NCBI RefSeq assembly: GCF_030123325.1
Contig: NZ_CP126106.1
Span: 4,120,001-4,184,000, forward strand
Origin: Peribacillus simplex
GTDB lineage: Bacteria > Bacillota > Bacilli > Bacillales > DSM-1321
DNA: 64,000 nt
Direction of reading: 5' to 3'
This document shows, piece by piece, positions 51,680-60,231 of this stretch. Position numbers and translations under genes: made by a program. Position 1 is the stretch's first letter, and each line of letters begins with the position of its first letter. The notes beneath the pieces are model-generated. The model searched no databases. It worked only from the letters and a program-made list of their open reading frames with translations, and was not told where the DNA came from.

Positions 51680-52377
51680 ATGGAACCATCCATAATGAAG
51701 GGACTTTTTTAAACAATATAGCCAAAAACCTGGGAAGGGCTCCTATTACGGAAGGCATCTCCGTTCCGGAATGGAAGCACGCCCCCCAAAAAGAAGTTTT
51801 GAAACATGCGACACCAAATGATCTTGTCGCGGAATTGGAGGAACAATGTAAACGGGTGCATACTCAGTTTCACGTCACCGACTCCAAGCAAGTGATGCAT
51901 TGTTTAAAACAGGTGATCGAGGAGCTTGGAAACGGCCCCTTGATCATCCCTAAGGACGATCGATTTTCCAACTATGGATTGGATGGTATCTTAAAGGAAA
52001 AAGATGTCCATATATGGGATCACCAAGCCGGGAAAGAAAATATCGAAAAAGCAGAAAATGCTAACATCGGAATCACATTCAGTGAGATGACACTAGCAGA
52101 ATCTGCGACCGTCGTCTTGTTCAGCGACAAGGACCATGGCAGGTCCATCAGCTTCCTTCCTTCCTGCCATGTTTCCATCATTCCAAAAAGCACCATCGTT
52201 CCGCGGATGACACAGGCTGCTGCGGCCATCCGTTCAAAAGTTACCCGGGGCGAAGTCGTTCCTTCCTGCATCAACTTCATAACAGGGCCGAGCAATTCGG
52301 CTGATATCGAAATGGACCTTGTCGTCGGCGTCCATGGTCCCATCAAAGCGGTCTATATAATCGTCGAAGATAAGTAG
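51676..52377 (+). CDS. lutC: L-lactate utilization protein LutC
   Basis: A 233-residue single LUD-domain protein. Family patterns: NIGITFSEMTLAESATVVLF (in part), FLPSCHVSIIPKS and INFITGPSNSADIEMDLVVGVHGP (in part). It completes the LutABC complex, and its own catalytic role is not established. I start at the ATG at 51676, which overlaps lutB and has AAGGAGGG seven to ten bases upstream, not at an upstream in-frame ATG inside lutB. A terminator follows. Confidence 0.94.
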   Translation: MNGTIHNEGTFLNNIAKNLGRAPITEGISVPEWKHAPQKEVLKHATPNDLVAELEEQCKRVHTQFHVTDSKQVMHCLKQVIEELGNGPLIIPKDDRFSNYGLDGILKEKDVHIWDHQAGKENIEKAENANIGITFSEMTLAESATVVLFSDKDHGRSISFLPSCHVSIIPKSTIVPRMTQAAAAIRSKVTRGEVVPSCINFITGPSNSADIEMDLVVGVHGPIKAVYIIVEDK

Positions 52378-52389
52378 AAATAAGGAAAA

Positions 52390-52428
52390 GAAAAAGGAGA
52401 GGAACCTGATTAGGCCTCTCCTTTTTTA
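52390..52428. terminator. Terminator between lutC and ysdC
   Basis: AAAAAGGAGAGG/CCTCTCCTTTTTT with a 12-base loop. It is bidirectional, ending the convergent lutABC and the M42 peptidase gene. Confidence 0.88.
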
Positions 52429-52438
52429 ACTTTCCATA

Positions 52439-53524
52439 TTACTCGTAAATGATCCGATCAACCGCTTCACGATCGAGGCGTTTGATCACCTCGACAATGA
52501 GCTTAACCGCATTCTCATAATCATCCCGGTGGAGCATTGCTGCGTGTGAATGAATGTAGCGTGTGGCAATCGTGATTGCCAGTGCCGGAACACCATTTGC
52601 CGTTAAATGGATGGAGCCGGCATCCGTCCCGCCGCCTGGAATCGATTCATATTGATAAGGAATATTCATTTCATCTGCCGTGTCGGTGACAAAATCGCGT
52701 AATCCCTTATGTGCCACCATCGATGAGTCATAGATGACGATTTGCGGGCCTTCCCCCATCTTACTCATCGCTTCTTTTTCGGAAATCCCCGGTGTATCAC
52801 CAGCAATGCCGACATCGACGGCAAAACCGATATCCGGCTGAATTTTGAATGTGGATGTTTTGGAGCCACGCAAGCCGACCTCTTCTTGCACAGCGCCAAT
52901 TCCATAAACTACATTTGGGTGGTCGCTGTCTTTCAGCTGTTTAAGCACATCAATGGCGATTGCACAGCCAATTCGATTGTCCCAGGCTTTGGCCAGCAGC
53001 ATCTTTTCATTATTCATGACCGTGAATTCAAAATATGGCACAACCATATCCCCTGGCTTGACGCCCCATTCCTTAACCTCTTCTTTGCTGGATGCACCGA
53101 TATCAATAAACATATCCTTAATATCAATCGGTTTCTTCCGCGCCTCCGCTGACAGGATATGCGGCGGCTTGGAACCGATAATCCCAGTTAGATCACCTTT
53201 ACTTGTAACGATCGTCACGCGCTGGGCCAGCATTACCTGTGACCACCAACCACCTACCGGCTGAAAACGCAAAAATCCTTTATCATCAATTTGGGTGATC
53301 ATGAAACCGACTTCGTCCATATGCCCTGTAACGACGATTTTCGGTCCGTTTTCATCACCCGTTTTCTTGGCAATCAAACTTCCCAGGCCATCTGTCGATA
53401 TTTCATCCGCAAATGGTGTTATGTATTCGGTCATCACTTTTCTTACTTCACTTTCATTTCCTGCAATTCCTTTAGCATCCGTTAAGTCAGCAAGCATCCT
53501 TAACGTTTCATCCAATTGAGCCAT
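52439..53524 (-). CDS. ysdC: M42 family aminopeptidase (YsdC-like)
   Basis: A 361-residue di-metal aminopeptidase of the M42/PepA-like glutamyl aminopeptidase and endoglucanase-like family. Metal ligands and catalytic residues: VTGHMDEVGFMITQI (about 66-80), KAWDNRIGCAIAIDVL, GAVQEEVGLRGSKTS (catalytic Glu) and the C-terminal ATRYIHSHAAMLHRDDY. It is cytosolic, forming large tetrahedral assemblies in known relatives. Substrates in bacilli are unsettled. AGGGAGG precedes the ATG. Confidence 0.93.
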   Translation of the reverse strand: MAQLDETLRMLADLTDAKGIAGNESEVRKVMTEYITPFADEISTDGLGSLIAKKTGDENGPKIVVTGHMDEVGFMITQIDDKGFLRFQPVGGWWSQVMLAQRVTIVTSKGDLTGIIGSKPPHILSAEARKKPIDIKDMFIDIGASSKEEVKEWGVKPGDMVVPYFEFTVMNNEKMLLAKAWDNRIGCAIAIDVLKQLKDSDHPNVVYGIGAVQEEVGLRGSKTSTFKIQPDIGFAVDVGIAGDTPGISEKEAMSKMGEGPQIVIYDSSMVAHKGLRDFVTDTADEMNIPYQYESIPGGGTDAGSIHLTANGVPALAITIATRYIHSHAAMLHRDDYENAVKLIVEVIKRLDREAVDRIIYE

Positions 53525-53588
53525 CCTTATACCTCCCTATAACTTACATTACAAGAATAATTATACAGATAATCGATTGCATAAACAA

Positions 53589-54077
53589 TCAGTAGCCTTG
53601 CTTTTGCCTTTCATAGTTCACTTCATTTTTGCTTACATATGCTTTTTCCACATCCACTGCTGAAAATCCAAGCAACTCCCCTAAATGTAAATACGCAGCA
53701 AAAACCTTTTGGAAAGATGCCTCTGTCAGCTGTGTGCGAAATTCACTTATATATCCGTAAATAGCCGTAAATTGAAGCGTCAAATCCTCCTGATCCACCT
53801 TGAGGGCGGATGGAACTTCCGGTACAAATCCCCGTTCGATCCCGAGTGATAAAATGAAATGAATGCCATCCACGTATTCAGCCAAAATCGTTTCTTTATC
53901 AGATGGGCCTTTAAGACTCCAGAATTTAAAACATCTAGTTTCATTGGCAAGCTCTCCAAGCTCCACTAAAAGAGCAAGTATCTTTCGTTCCACTAAATCT
54001 TCAGCACCCAAATCATGCTTGGATTGTATATGCTCGTCCAAGGCTGCCTGCATATCCATTAATTTACCTATGTTCAT
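53589..54077 (-). CDS. Dimeric dUTP diphosphatase (dUTPase_2/MazG-like)
   Basis: A 162-residue all-alpha NTP pyrophosphohydrolase. The magnesium-site motif ELGELANETRCFKFW (about 38-52) and EYVDGIHFILSLGIE (about 66-80) are those of the dimeric dUTPase family, which splits dUTP and dUDP and keeps uracil out of DNA. I prefer the ATG at 54077 with AGAAG eight bases upstream; GTG and ATG codons three and two codons earlier are possible. The C-terminal pattern LGFSAVDVEKAYVSKNEVNYERQ (in part) is also typical. Confidence 0.88.
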   Translation of the reverse strand: MNIGKLMDMQAALDEHIQSKHDLGAEDLVERKILALLVELGELANETRCFKFWSLKGPSDKETILAEYVDGIHFILSLGIERGFVPEVPSALKVDQEDLTLQFTAIYGYISEFRTQLTEASFQKVFAAYLHLGELLGFSAVDVEKAYVSKNEVNYERQKQGY

Positions 54078-54186
54078 TTTCATCACTTCTTTCTATCGTC
54101 TTCCCCTAAATTATATCAAATAAATGAAACTTATTAAAAACCCATACGTAAATGAAGGGAATCACTCTGTTTAAGGAGGTAGCGCC

Positions 54187-54567
54187 ATGGTATTGATCAT
54201 GCGGTTCATTCTTTTGGCTCTCATCATTTTCTTAATATATACAGTCATCAAATACCTATTTAATCCGAAAAGAAAATTAGAACTGGCACATGAACAGAAA
54301 AAGTTCTTTCTGCTCGACGATACAGCCAATATACGAAAGAATTTTTTATTGACGTACAATGGGGTGATGTTTGAAGGGGAAAAGTATCTAGGGACGACGG
54401 ATCGCTCCTTCGAGGTCATCTCCATCTTCATATGGCCTAAAAAAATGGCCGGCCTGAAAGGCTTGAAGCGAAATGACTTCTTAAAAATCGAGGCAGCCAT
54501 TAAAAAACAATATCCGGATGCCGTCATTGATTGGAAGAGCCCGGTTAAGGAGTTTTTACAAAAATGA
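54187..54567 (+). CDS. ysdB: Sigma-W pathway protein YsdB
   Basis: A 126-residue protein with one N-terminal membrane helix (about 5-25, FILLALIIFLIYTVIKYLF) and a soluble C-terminal part with NFLLTYNGVMFEGEKYLG. It resembles B. subtilis YsdB (130 residues), which influences sigma-W activity through an unclear step. AAGGAGG lies eight bases before the ATG. Its own terminator follows. Confidence 0.88.
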   Translation: MVLIMRFILLALIIFLIYTVIKYLFNPKRKLELAHEQKKFFLLDDTANIRKNFLLTYNGVMFEGEKYLGTTDRSFEVISIFIWPKKMAGLKGLKRNDFLKIEAAIKKQYPDAVIDWKSPVKEFLQK

Positions 54568-54584
54568 AAAAAATCAAACGTAAT

Positions 54585-54622
54585 GAAGAGCCTTGAGAAA
54601 AATGGACTCAAGGCTCTATTTT
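54585..54622. terminator. Bidirectional terminator between ysdB and the TVP38 gene
   Basis: A stem AGAGCCTTGAG/CTCAAGGCTCT with a nine-base loop and a TATTTT tail on the plus strand. Confidence 0.8.
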
Positions 54623-55190
54623 AATCATCTGCACGAAAAAATTCCTTCCAAGGGACGACCGTCTGCTTCTCTCTCAATAAATAGATCAATAAGGTTAAGG
54701 ATAATAAAATGATGACGATCAGCGTTGGACTGAAATCTGCAATATAGTGGCCAAAAACCGTGTATACGAATGCTACAGGGAGATTGGTCATGAAGGATAG
54801 ATAAAAATAATTTTTCAGTCCTTTATTGGACTCTAATAAGCAAAGCGACAGTAAGTAAAAGTGTATGAATGGTATTAGCCTCAGTACAGCAATTTGCCGG
54901 CTATTTAGCTTTCGATTTCCAAACAGCTTATTCTTAAGCCGCAGCAGCCTATCCTTTGTTTTCGGAAATTTGCCTATCACGAAATAAAAGGCCATACTGG
55001 ACAACGTCAAACCGATTACCGAATAGATGGTTCCAAAAGCTGCCCCGAATAATACTCCGCCAGACATGCAAACCACAATGACGGGAATGAATAAAAATTG
55101 CCTTAATAAATGAAAAGTGATAAAAATCAACGGTGCAAACACGCTTCCAGATTGAACGTAGCTTATCACAAGTGTCAGTTTATCATTCAT
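54621..55190 (-). CDS. TVP38/TMEM64 (VTT domain) membrane protein
   Basis: A 189-residue membrane protein with about five predicted helices and the SNARE-associated/VTT (DedA-like) pattern: VCMSGGVLFGAAFGTIYSVIG (in part) and a conserved LRLIPFIHFYLLSL segment where many relatives have RLxPxxP. The role is unknown; DedA relatives affect membrane lipid and bactoprenol transport. I start at the ATG at 55190 with GGAGGGAG upstream. Confidence 0.85.
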   Translation of the reverse strand: MNDKLTLVISYVQSGSVFAPLIFITFHLLRQFLFIPVIVVCMSGGVLFGAAFGTIYSVIGLTLSSMAFYFVIGKFPKTKDRLLRLKNKLFGNRKLNSRQIAVLRLIPFIHFYLLSLCLLESNKGLKNYFYLSFMTNLPVAFVYTVFGHYIADFSPTLIVIILLSLTLLIYLLREKQTVVPWKEFFRADD

Positions 55191-55250
55191 GCTCTCCCTC
55201 CAGCTACTCTTTGCTGCTTCTACAAGCATATACACTATACGGGCTACATA

Positions 55251-55526
55251 TTACAATTGAATGAATATCTTGATCAATACGGCTATCTGAAGAATCATCA
55301 ATATGGGCAGGCCCCACTTAAAAGCGGCATGCTTCGTCTTATGGCGGAATTTCTTCATCCCCAAAAAGGACCCAGTCCCTCCGCCTATGACCGCCCAAAA
55401 CCAAAGTGTCCTCTCGCTGATCCGGTACTCCCCATTACGCGCTTTCCTCTTGTCGATTCCCATTAGAGCAAATCCGATGATGTTCGTGATGATCATATAA
55501 GCAGCAATGAACCATACTCCTTGCAT
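55251..55526 (-). CDS. ysdA: DUF1294 membrane protein (YsdA-like)
   Basis: A 91-residue protein with two to three predicted helices. The family pattern MGIDKRKARNGEYRISERTL, WFWAVIGGGTGSFLGMKKFRHKTKH (in part) is clear. The function is unknown. The ATG at 55526 has GGAGG eight bases upstream; an ATG two codons earlier is too close. It follows the rplT terminator. Confidence 0.9.
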   Translation of the reverse strand: MQGVWFIAAYMIITNIIGFALMGIDKRKARNGEYRISERTLWFWAVIGGGTGSFLGMKKFRHKTKHAAFKWGLPILMILQIAVLIKIFIQL

Positions 55527-55550
55527 TTTCATTCCCTCCTTTAAATATGT

Positions 55551-55582
55551 AAAAAGCCACCCTCTTGAAAAGAGAGTGGCTG
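55551..55582 (-). terminator. Terminator of infC-rpmI-rplT
   Basis: A stem GCCACTCTCTT/AAGAGGGTGGC with a TTTTTAC tail on the minus strand, just after rplT. Confidence 0.88.
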
Positions 55583-55594
55583 TATCAGTCAGAC

Positions 55595-55954
55595 TTATTT
55601 GTCTAATTGTTGTTTAGCAGCAGTTGCTAATTGAGCAAAAGCTTGTTCGTCAGCAACAGCAAGATCAGCAAGCATTTTGCGGTTCACTTCGATACCAGCA
55701 AGCTTTAGACCATGCATTAAACGGCTGTAAGAAAGACCGTTGATGCGTGCTGCAGCGTTGATACGAGTGATCCAAAGTTTGCGGAAATCACGTTTCTTTT
55801 GACGACGGTCACGGAAAGCATAGTTTCCTGACTTCATTACTTGTTGGTTAGCTACTTTGAAAAGAATATGTTTCGCGCCATAGTAACCTTTAGCTAATTT
55901 TATTACCTTTTTACGACGTTTGCGAGTAACAGTACCGCCTTTTACACGTGGCAT
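55595..55954 (-). CDS. rplT: 50S ribosomal protein L20
   Basis: A 119-residue 23S rRNA-binding protein essential for early 50S assembly, and in B. subtilis also the repressor of its own operon. The family sequence is clear (MPRVKGGTVTRKRRKKVIKL start, NRKMLADLAVADEQAF end). It is the third gene of infC-rpmI-rplT. The leader it is expected to bind lies upstream of infC. Confidence 0.98.
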   Translation of the reverse strand: MPRVKGGTVTRKRRKKVIKLAKGYYGAKHILFKVANQQVMKSGNYAFRDRRQKKRDFRKLWITRINAAARINGLSYSRLMHGLKLAGIEVNRKMLADLAVADEQAFAQLATAAKQQLDK

Positions 55955-55989
55955 GTTATTTCCCTCCTATTTAACTCGATAAATCGAAC

Positions 55990-56190
55990 TTATTTAATGT
56001 TGTCTAGCATATGACGAATACGTTTGAAGTCACCTTTGCTTACAAGGCTAGCTTTGCGAAGCTTACGCTTTTGCTTAGTAGATTTGTTAGCAAATAAATG
56101 GCTTGTGTAAGCGTTAGAACGCTTAAGTTTGCCGGATCCAGTCTTTTTGAAACGTTTAGCAGATCCGCGGTGAGTTTTCATTTTAGGCAT
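55990..56190 (-). CDS. rpmI: 50S ribosomal protein L35
   Basis: A 66-residue basic ribosomal protein, MPKMKTHRGSAKRFKKTGSG at the start and a typical end HMLDNIK. AGGAGG lies upstream of the ATG. It sits between infC and rplT in the conserved order. Confidence 0.98.
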   Translation of the reverse strand: MPKMKTHRGSAKRFKKTGSGKLKRSNAYTSHLFANKSTKQKRKLRKASLVSKGDFKRIRHMLDNIK

Positions 56191-56224
56191 AAGGTATTCC
56201 TCCTCATTACAAATTACTTTACAA

Positions 56225-56740
56225 TTACTTTTCGTTTTTCGGTGCTAAGATAATGAACATGCTGCGCCCGTCCATTTTTGGGTGTTGCTCGATTGTAGCC
56301 ACTTCTTTACATGCTTCAGAAAAACGAACGAGTACACGCTGACCAATTTCCTTATGCGTAATGGCACGTCCTTTGAATCGGATAGAAGCTTTTACTTTAT
56401 CGCCTTTTTCAAGGAATTTAATACCGTTGCGAAGCTTCGTATTGAAATCATGCTCTTCAATCGTCGGGCTCAAACGAACCTCTTTCAGACTGATGACTTT
56501 TTGATTTTTACGTGCTTCCTTGTCTTTCTTTTGCTGCTCGAAGCGGTGTTTTCCGTAGTCCATGATCCGGGCTACCGGAGGCTTTGCATTTGCAGCAACT
56601 AAAACTAGATCAAGATTTACACGAGCGGCAATTTCCAATGCTTCGAATTTCGTTTTAATTCCAAGTTGTTCTCCGTTTTGGTCAATAAGACGAACTTCAC
56701 GGGCTCGGATGCCCTCGTTTACCATCGCGTCTTTACTAAT
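56225..56740 (-). CDS. infC: Translation initiation factor IF-3 (ATT start)
   Basis: A 171-residue factor that binds the 30S subunit and checks start-codon pairing. The protein reads (I as Met)SKDAMVNEGIRAREVRL at the start, the same N-terminus as B. subtilis (SKDMIVNEQIRAREVRL). The start codon is ATT at 56740-56738, with GGAGGTGG 6-8 bases upstream; the first ATG in frame is five codons later and lacks such spacing. Rare ATT start in infC allows IF-3 to limit its own translation. The N and C domains are joined by the helix ARKNQKVISLKEVRLSPTIEEHD (in part). Confidence 0.96.
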   Translation of the reverse strand: MSKDAMVNEGIRAREVRLIDQNGEQLGIKTKFEALEIAARVNLDLVLVAANAKPPVARIMDYGKHRFEQQKKDKEARKNQKVISLKEVRLSPTIEEHDFNTKLRNGIKFLEKGDKVKASIRFKGRAITHKEIGQRVLVRFSEACKEVATIEQHPKMDGRSMFIILAPKNEK

Positions 56741-56980
56741 AGTTAGCCACCTCCAAAGATATTGGCGAATACGAATATTTGAATAAATTCGGTCACGCTC
56801 ACAACTCGCTTACAGGATATAATCATAATAAAAAAGTGTGGATGCATGCTGCACCCACACTGATAGACTCATTCAGAAAGATCCAAATAATCAAATCATG
56901 ACCTGTTAACTGCATTGTTTGCGTCAACCAGGTGAGAAGCGGGTGCTTCTTCTTTTCATCAAACACGTATTCAATTCACT
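56741..56980 (-). ncRNA. L20-type leader of infC-rpmI-rplT
   Basis: The 240-base leader on the minus strand contains GAAGCACCCGCTTCTCACCT followed by GGTTGACGC, typical of the ribosomal protein L20 leader, and ends in a terminator (56826-56861, AGTGTGGGTGCA/ATCCACACT with TTTTTTAT). High L20 should stabilise the terminator and reduce the operon. The leader fills the gap before the GNAT gene. Confidence 0.88.
56826..56862 (-). terminator. L20 leader attenuator
   Basis: A stem AGTGTGGGTGCA/TGCATCCACACT-like with a six-base TTTTTT on the minus strand, upstream of infC. Confidence 0.85.
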
Positions 56981-56985
56981 TTAGA

Positions 56986-57015
56986 AATATATCATAAACA
57001 CTGATGACTTGTCAA
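56986..57015 (-). promoter_or_regulatory. Sigma-A promoter of infC-rpmI-rplT
   Basis: TTGACA (57015-57010), an 18-base spacer and TATATT (56991-56986) on the minus strand, just before the L20-type leader. A 17-base spacer with ATATAT is an alternative reading. Confidence 0.7.
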
Positions 57016-57085
57016 ATGCTAATTTATTCGTTTTTCACAACAAAATTAATATTATCAGACATTCAGTTATTTGACAATACGTTTT

Positions 57086-57580
57086 TTAAAGTAATTTGGA
57101 CAAAAAATATTCGTCATGATACTTTCCATCAAAAAACAGTGATTCCCGCTTTATTCCTTCCTTTTCAAAACCCATCTTCCGATATAAGGAAAGCGCAGGG
57201 GCGTTGTTTGCGATCACGGACAATTCCAGGCGCCGTATTTCGTTTGTCCGTGCATGCTCCTCCATTTTCTGAAATAGCTTCGTACCGATGCCTTTTCCTC
57301 TGTCCTGTTCATTGATGCCGATGACGATTTTGGCGGAATGCCGCGTTCGGCCCATTTGATTGCCCAATAAAATTAGGTAACCATTCAACTCATGGCCGCT
57401 AGCAGCAACGAAGAAAACGGAAAGGGGATTTTTTTCGATTTGCTCCATTTGCTTTTCCATTTGTTTCCCCGTCGCTTTTCTTTCCCCAGGGTTGAACAGC
57501 ATATACCCGGAATCTTCGACATGATTGAACAGAGCAGCCAGGTTATCCGCGTCTTTCCTTAAAGCCTTTCTAATCTCCAT
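57086..57580 (-). CDS. GNAT family N-acetyltransferase
   Basis: A 164-residue GCN5-related acetyltransferase. Acetyl-CoA motif A is IGINEQDRGKGIGTKLFQKM (R-G-x-G-I-G, about residues 87-106) and motif B is ELSVIANNAPALSLYRKMGF (about 119-138). The C-terminal GIKRESLFFDGKYHDEYFLS is typical of RimJ/RimL-like or PhnO-like members. The substrate is unknown. It lies between the infC leader and a 56-aa membrane protein gene. Confidence 0.9.
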   Translation of the reverse strand: MEIRKALRKDADNLAALFNHVEDSGYMLFNPGERKATGKQMEKQMEQIEKNPLSVFFVAASGHELNGYLILLGNQMGRTRHSAKIVIGINEQDRGKGIGTKLFQKMEEHARTNEIRRLELSVIANNAPALSLYRKMGFEKEGIKRESLFFDGKYHDEYFLSKLL

Positions 57581-57633
57581 TTATCCCCACTCCCCCTTTG
57601 GTTACAGTCCATACTGAGCGAAGCGATCAAATG

Positions 57634-57804
57634 CTAAGAGTTTTCCTTCGCCTTTTTCTTTTTCTCGATGGTGTCCCAGGAAAATAGGACTATCCAAAAA
57701 AGCAGGACCGGGACAATGGCATATTGTCGATAATCATCCAATAACAATAAGATGATGATGACAAGGAATGTCGGTCCGAATAGATAAGAAAATTTCTTTT
57801 TCAT
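57634..57804 (-). CDS. 56-aa membrane protein of unknown function
   Basis: Starts MKKKFSYLFGPTFLVIIILL with a second hydrophobic helix AIVPVLLFWIVLFSW and a basic tail (EKKKKAKENS). Two membrane helices are predicted. GGAGGGT lies six to eight bases before the ATG at 57804; a longer in-frame start is not supported. It lies 29 bases after the thrS terminator on the same strand. No family recognised. Confidence 0.65.
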   Translation of the reverse strand: MKKKFSYLFGPTFLVIIILLLLDDYRQYAIVPVLLFWIVLFSWDTIEKKKKAKENS

Positions 57805-57870
57805 GCTGACCCTCCTTTTCATTGCTGTACATATTTTCACATGATGGTTTCATTTTATCATGTCTTAATT

Positions 57871-57907
57871 AAAAAGAGGGACACAACTATATGTGCCCCT
57901 CTTTTTG
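57871..57907 (-). terminator. Terminator of thrS
   Basis: AAAAAGAGGGACACAAC paired with GTGTGCCCCTCTTTTT-like sequence, with T runs on the minus strand, directly after thrS. Confidence 0.85.
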
Positions 57908-57910
57908 CTT

Positions 57911-59842
57911 TTAACGGCTTACTTCCGCCTTAATAGCTGAAACGAAATCTTCAAAAGCGATCGTTTCGGATTTTTGTTCACCGTATTTACGTACATTCAC
58001 GCTGCCTTCTTTGACCTCATTGTCTCCAACAACGAGCATGTACGGGATTTTTTGCATTTGCGCTTCACGGATTTTGTAACCGATTTTTTCGTCGCGTGTA
58101 TCCAGGTCGACACGAATGCCTTGCGCTTTAAGTTTTTCCTGTACTTCTTTCGCATAATCCAAGTGCACTTCAGGTGAGACCGGGATCACTTGTGCTTGGA
58201 TAGGTGCAAGCCAAGTCGGGAATGCCCCCTTGTATTCTTCGATCAAGTAAGCGACAAAACGCTCCATTGTGGAAACGACGCCGCGATGGATAACAACCGG
58301 ACGGTGCTGCTTGCCGTCCTCACCGACGTAATTAAGATCAAAACGTTCAGGAAGCAAGAAATCAAGCTGGACAGTGGAAAGCGTTTCATCTTTCCCTAAG
58401 GCAGTACGCACCTGAACATCAAGCTTAGGACCGTAGAATGCCGCTTCACCTTCCGCTTCAAAGTAATCCAGGCCAAGTTCGTCCATGGCGCCTTTTAACA
58501 TACTTTGTGCTTTTTCCCACATGTCATCATCATCGAAGTATTTCTCTGTATCCTGAGGATCGCGATAAGACAGTCGGAATGAATAATCCTTGATATCGAA
58601 ATCTTTATATACTTCCAGAACCAGGTTCACAACGCGCTTGAACTCTTCCTTGATTTGGTCGGGACGGACGAAAATGTGCGCATCATTCAATGTCATTCCA
58701 CGTACACGCTGAAGGCCTGAAAGGGCACCTGACATTTCATAGCGGTGCATCAAGCCTAGCTCGGCAATCCGAATTGGCAGTTCGCGGTAGCTGTGGATAC
58801 TGTTTTTATAGACCATCATGTGATGCGGACAGTTCATCGGACGCAGGACAAGCTGTTCGTTTTCCATCTCCATGACAGGGAACATGCCGTCCTGGTAATG
58901 ATCCCAGTGTCCAGATGTTTTATAAAGGTCCACGCTTCCCATTACAGGTGTGTAGACATGGTCATAACCCAGACGTTCTTCCTTGTCCACGATATATCTT
59001 TCGATTGTCCGACGGATGGTCGCGCCTTTTGGCAACCACATCGGCAGCCCTTGTCCCACTTTCTGTGAGCTCATGAACAAGTTCAATTCTTTGCCGATTT
59101 TACGATGGTCACGTTCCTTGGCTTCTTCAAGGAAACGCAGGTGTTCGGCCAAATCTTCTTTTTTATAGAAAGCCGTACCGTAAATCCGTTGAAGCATTTT
59201 GTTTTTGCTATCGCCTCTCCAGTAAGCTCCAGCGATGCTCAATAGCTTGAACTCTTTGATTTTCCCGGTTGATGGAACATGAATTCCTCGGCAAAGGTCA
59301 AAGAATTCACCTTGCTCATAAAGCGTTACCTGCTGATCGGCAGGAATCGCATCGATCAATTCCAATTTATACTCATCGCCGATTTCCTTAAAACGGGAAA
59401 TCGCTTCATCACGACTCACTTCGATGCGGGAAATTTCCAAGTTTTCGTTGACGATTTTCTTCATTTCTTTTTCAATCAATGGAAGGTCTTCGGGAGTCAA
59501 TGATTCCTCCAGATCCATATCATAGTAAAAGCCGCCCTCGATGACCGGACCTACGCCGAATTTGGCGTTTTTGTACAAACGTTTGATCGCTTGTGCCATC
59601 AAGTGTGCTGTACTGTGACGCAATACTTCAAGAGCATCCGCTGCGTCCTGTGTGACGATTTCGATTGTACCATCTTGTTCAATCGGACGTTTCAAATCAT
59701 ATAATTCACCATTGAATTTTCCGGCAATGGATTTTTTCCTTAAACCAGGACTGATGGATGCAGCGATGTCTTCAGTTGTTGTGCCTTTAGCAAATTCCTT
59801 AACCGCTCCGTCAGGAAAAGATATTTTCAGTAATTCTGACAT
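57911..59842 (-). CDS. thrS: Threonyl-tRNA synthetase
   Basis: A 643-residue class II synthetase. The order TGS domain (about 1-62), editing/SAD domain (about 63-225), catalytic core (about 240-535) with motif 2 LRPMNCPHHMMVYK and motif 3 VIHRGVVSTMERFVAYLIEE (in part), and anticodon domain (about 540-640) is intact. It charges tRNA-Thr and removes mis-charged serine. The ATG has AAGGAGTG upstream. The T-box in front switches it on when tRNA-Thr is uncharged. Confidence 0.97.
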   Translation of the reverse strand: MSELLKISFPDGAVKEFAKGTTTEDIAASISPGLRKKSIAGKFNGELYDLKRPIEQDGTIEIVTQDAADALEVLRHSTAHLMAQAIKRLYKNAKFGVGPVIEGGFYYDMDLEESLTPEDLPLIEKEMKKIVNENLEISRIEVSRDEAISRFKEIGDEYKLELIDAIPADQQVTLYEQGEFFDLCRGIHVPSTGKIKEFKLLSIAGAYWRGDSKNKMLQRIYGTAFYKKEDLAEHLRFLEEAKERDHRKIGKELNLFMSSQKVGQGLPMWLPKGATIRRTIERYIVDKEERLGYDHVYTPVMGSVDLYKTSGHWDHYQDGMFPVMEMENEQLVLRPMNCPHHMMVYKNSIHSYRELPIRIAELGLMHRYEMSGALSGLQRVRGMTLNDAHIFVRPDQIKEEFKRVVNLVLEVYKDFDIKDYSFRLSYRDPQDTEKYFDDDDMWEKAQSMLKGAMDELGLDYFEAEGEAAFYGPKLDVQVRTALGKDETLSTVQLDFLLPERFDLNYVGEDGKQHRPVVIHRGVVSTMERFVAYLIEEYKGAFPTWLAPIQAQVIPVSPEVHLDYAKEVQEKLKAQGIRVDLDTRDEKIGYKIREAQMQKIPYMLVVGDNEVKEGSVNVRKYGEQKSETIAFEDFVSAIKAEVSR

Positions 59843-59899
59843 TCAGTTTCACTCCTTCTTATTGTTCGAACAAATTACAGGTTTTTGATTCCATTACAA

Positions 59900-60165
59900 C
59901 ACAAAAAAGCCCGCCCCTGTATAAAACAGGGACGAGCTTAGTAATAAATATCATTAACCCGCGGTTCCACCCTCGTTCCAGCTTGCTTTTCACGGCAAAA
60001 TGGCACTTGTGACTTGGTAACGGCAGCTTCCCGTCAGCTCATATTCGCAGAATGCCTGCTTTCCGAGCCGAAGTTTAAAGGTGGTAAGTGTTCCATGCGA
60101 ATAGGAAGCTTACAGCCTGTTGGCTCCCCTCTCTGATAATCGGCGACTAGAATACCCTTGTCCTC
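59900..60165 (-). ncRNA. Thr-specific T-box leader with terminator
   Basis: The minus strand has the T-box sequence GAGGGTGGAACCGCGGG (about 59952-59968), the likely specifier ACC in CTTACCACCTTT, and a terminator CTCGTCCCTG/CAGGGGCGGG with TTTTTTG (59907-59938). It fills the 389-base gap between thrS and ytxC. Confidence 0.92.
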
Positions 60166-60231
60166 ATCATAACTTTTAGTTTTTTAATAGTATGTAGGAA
60201 ATTATAATTTGTTATACGGTGAAAATCAAGG

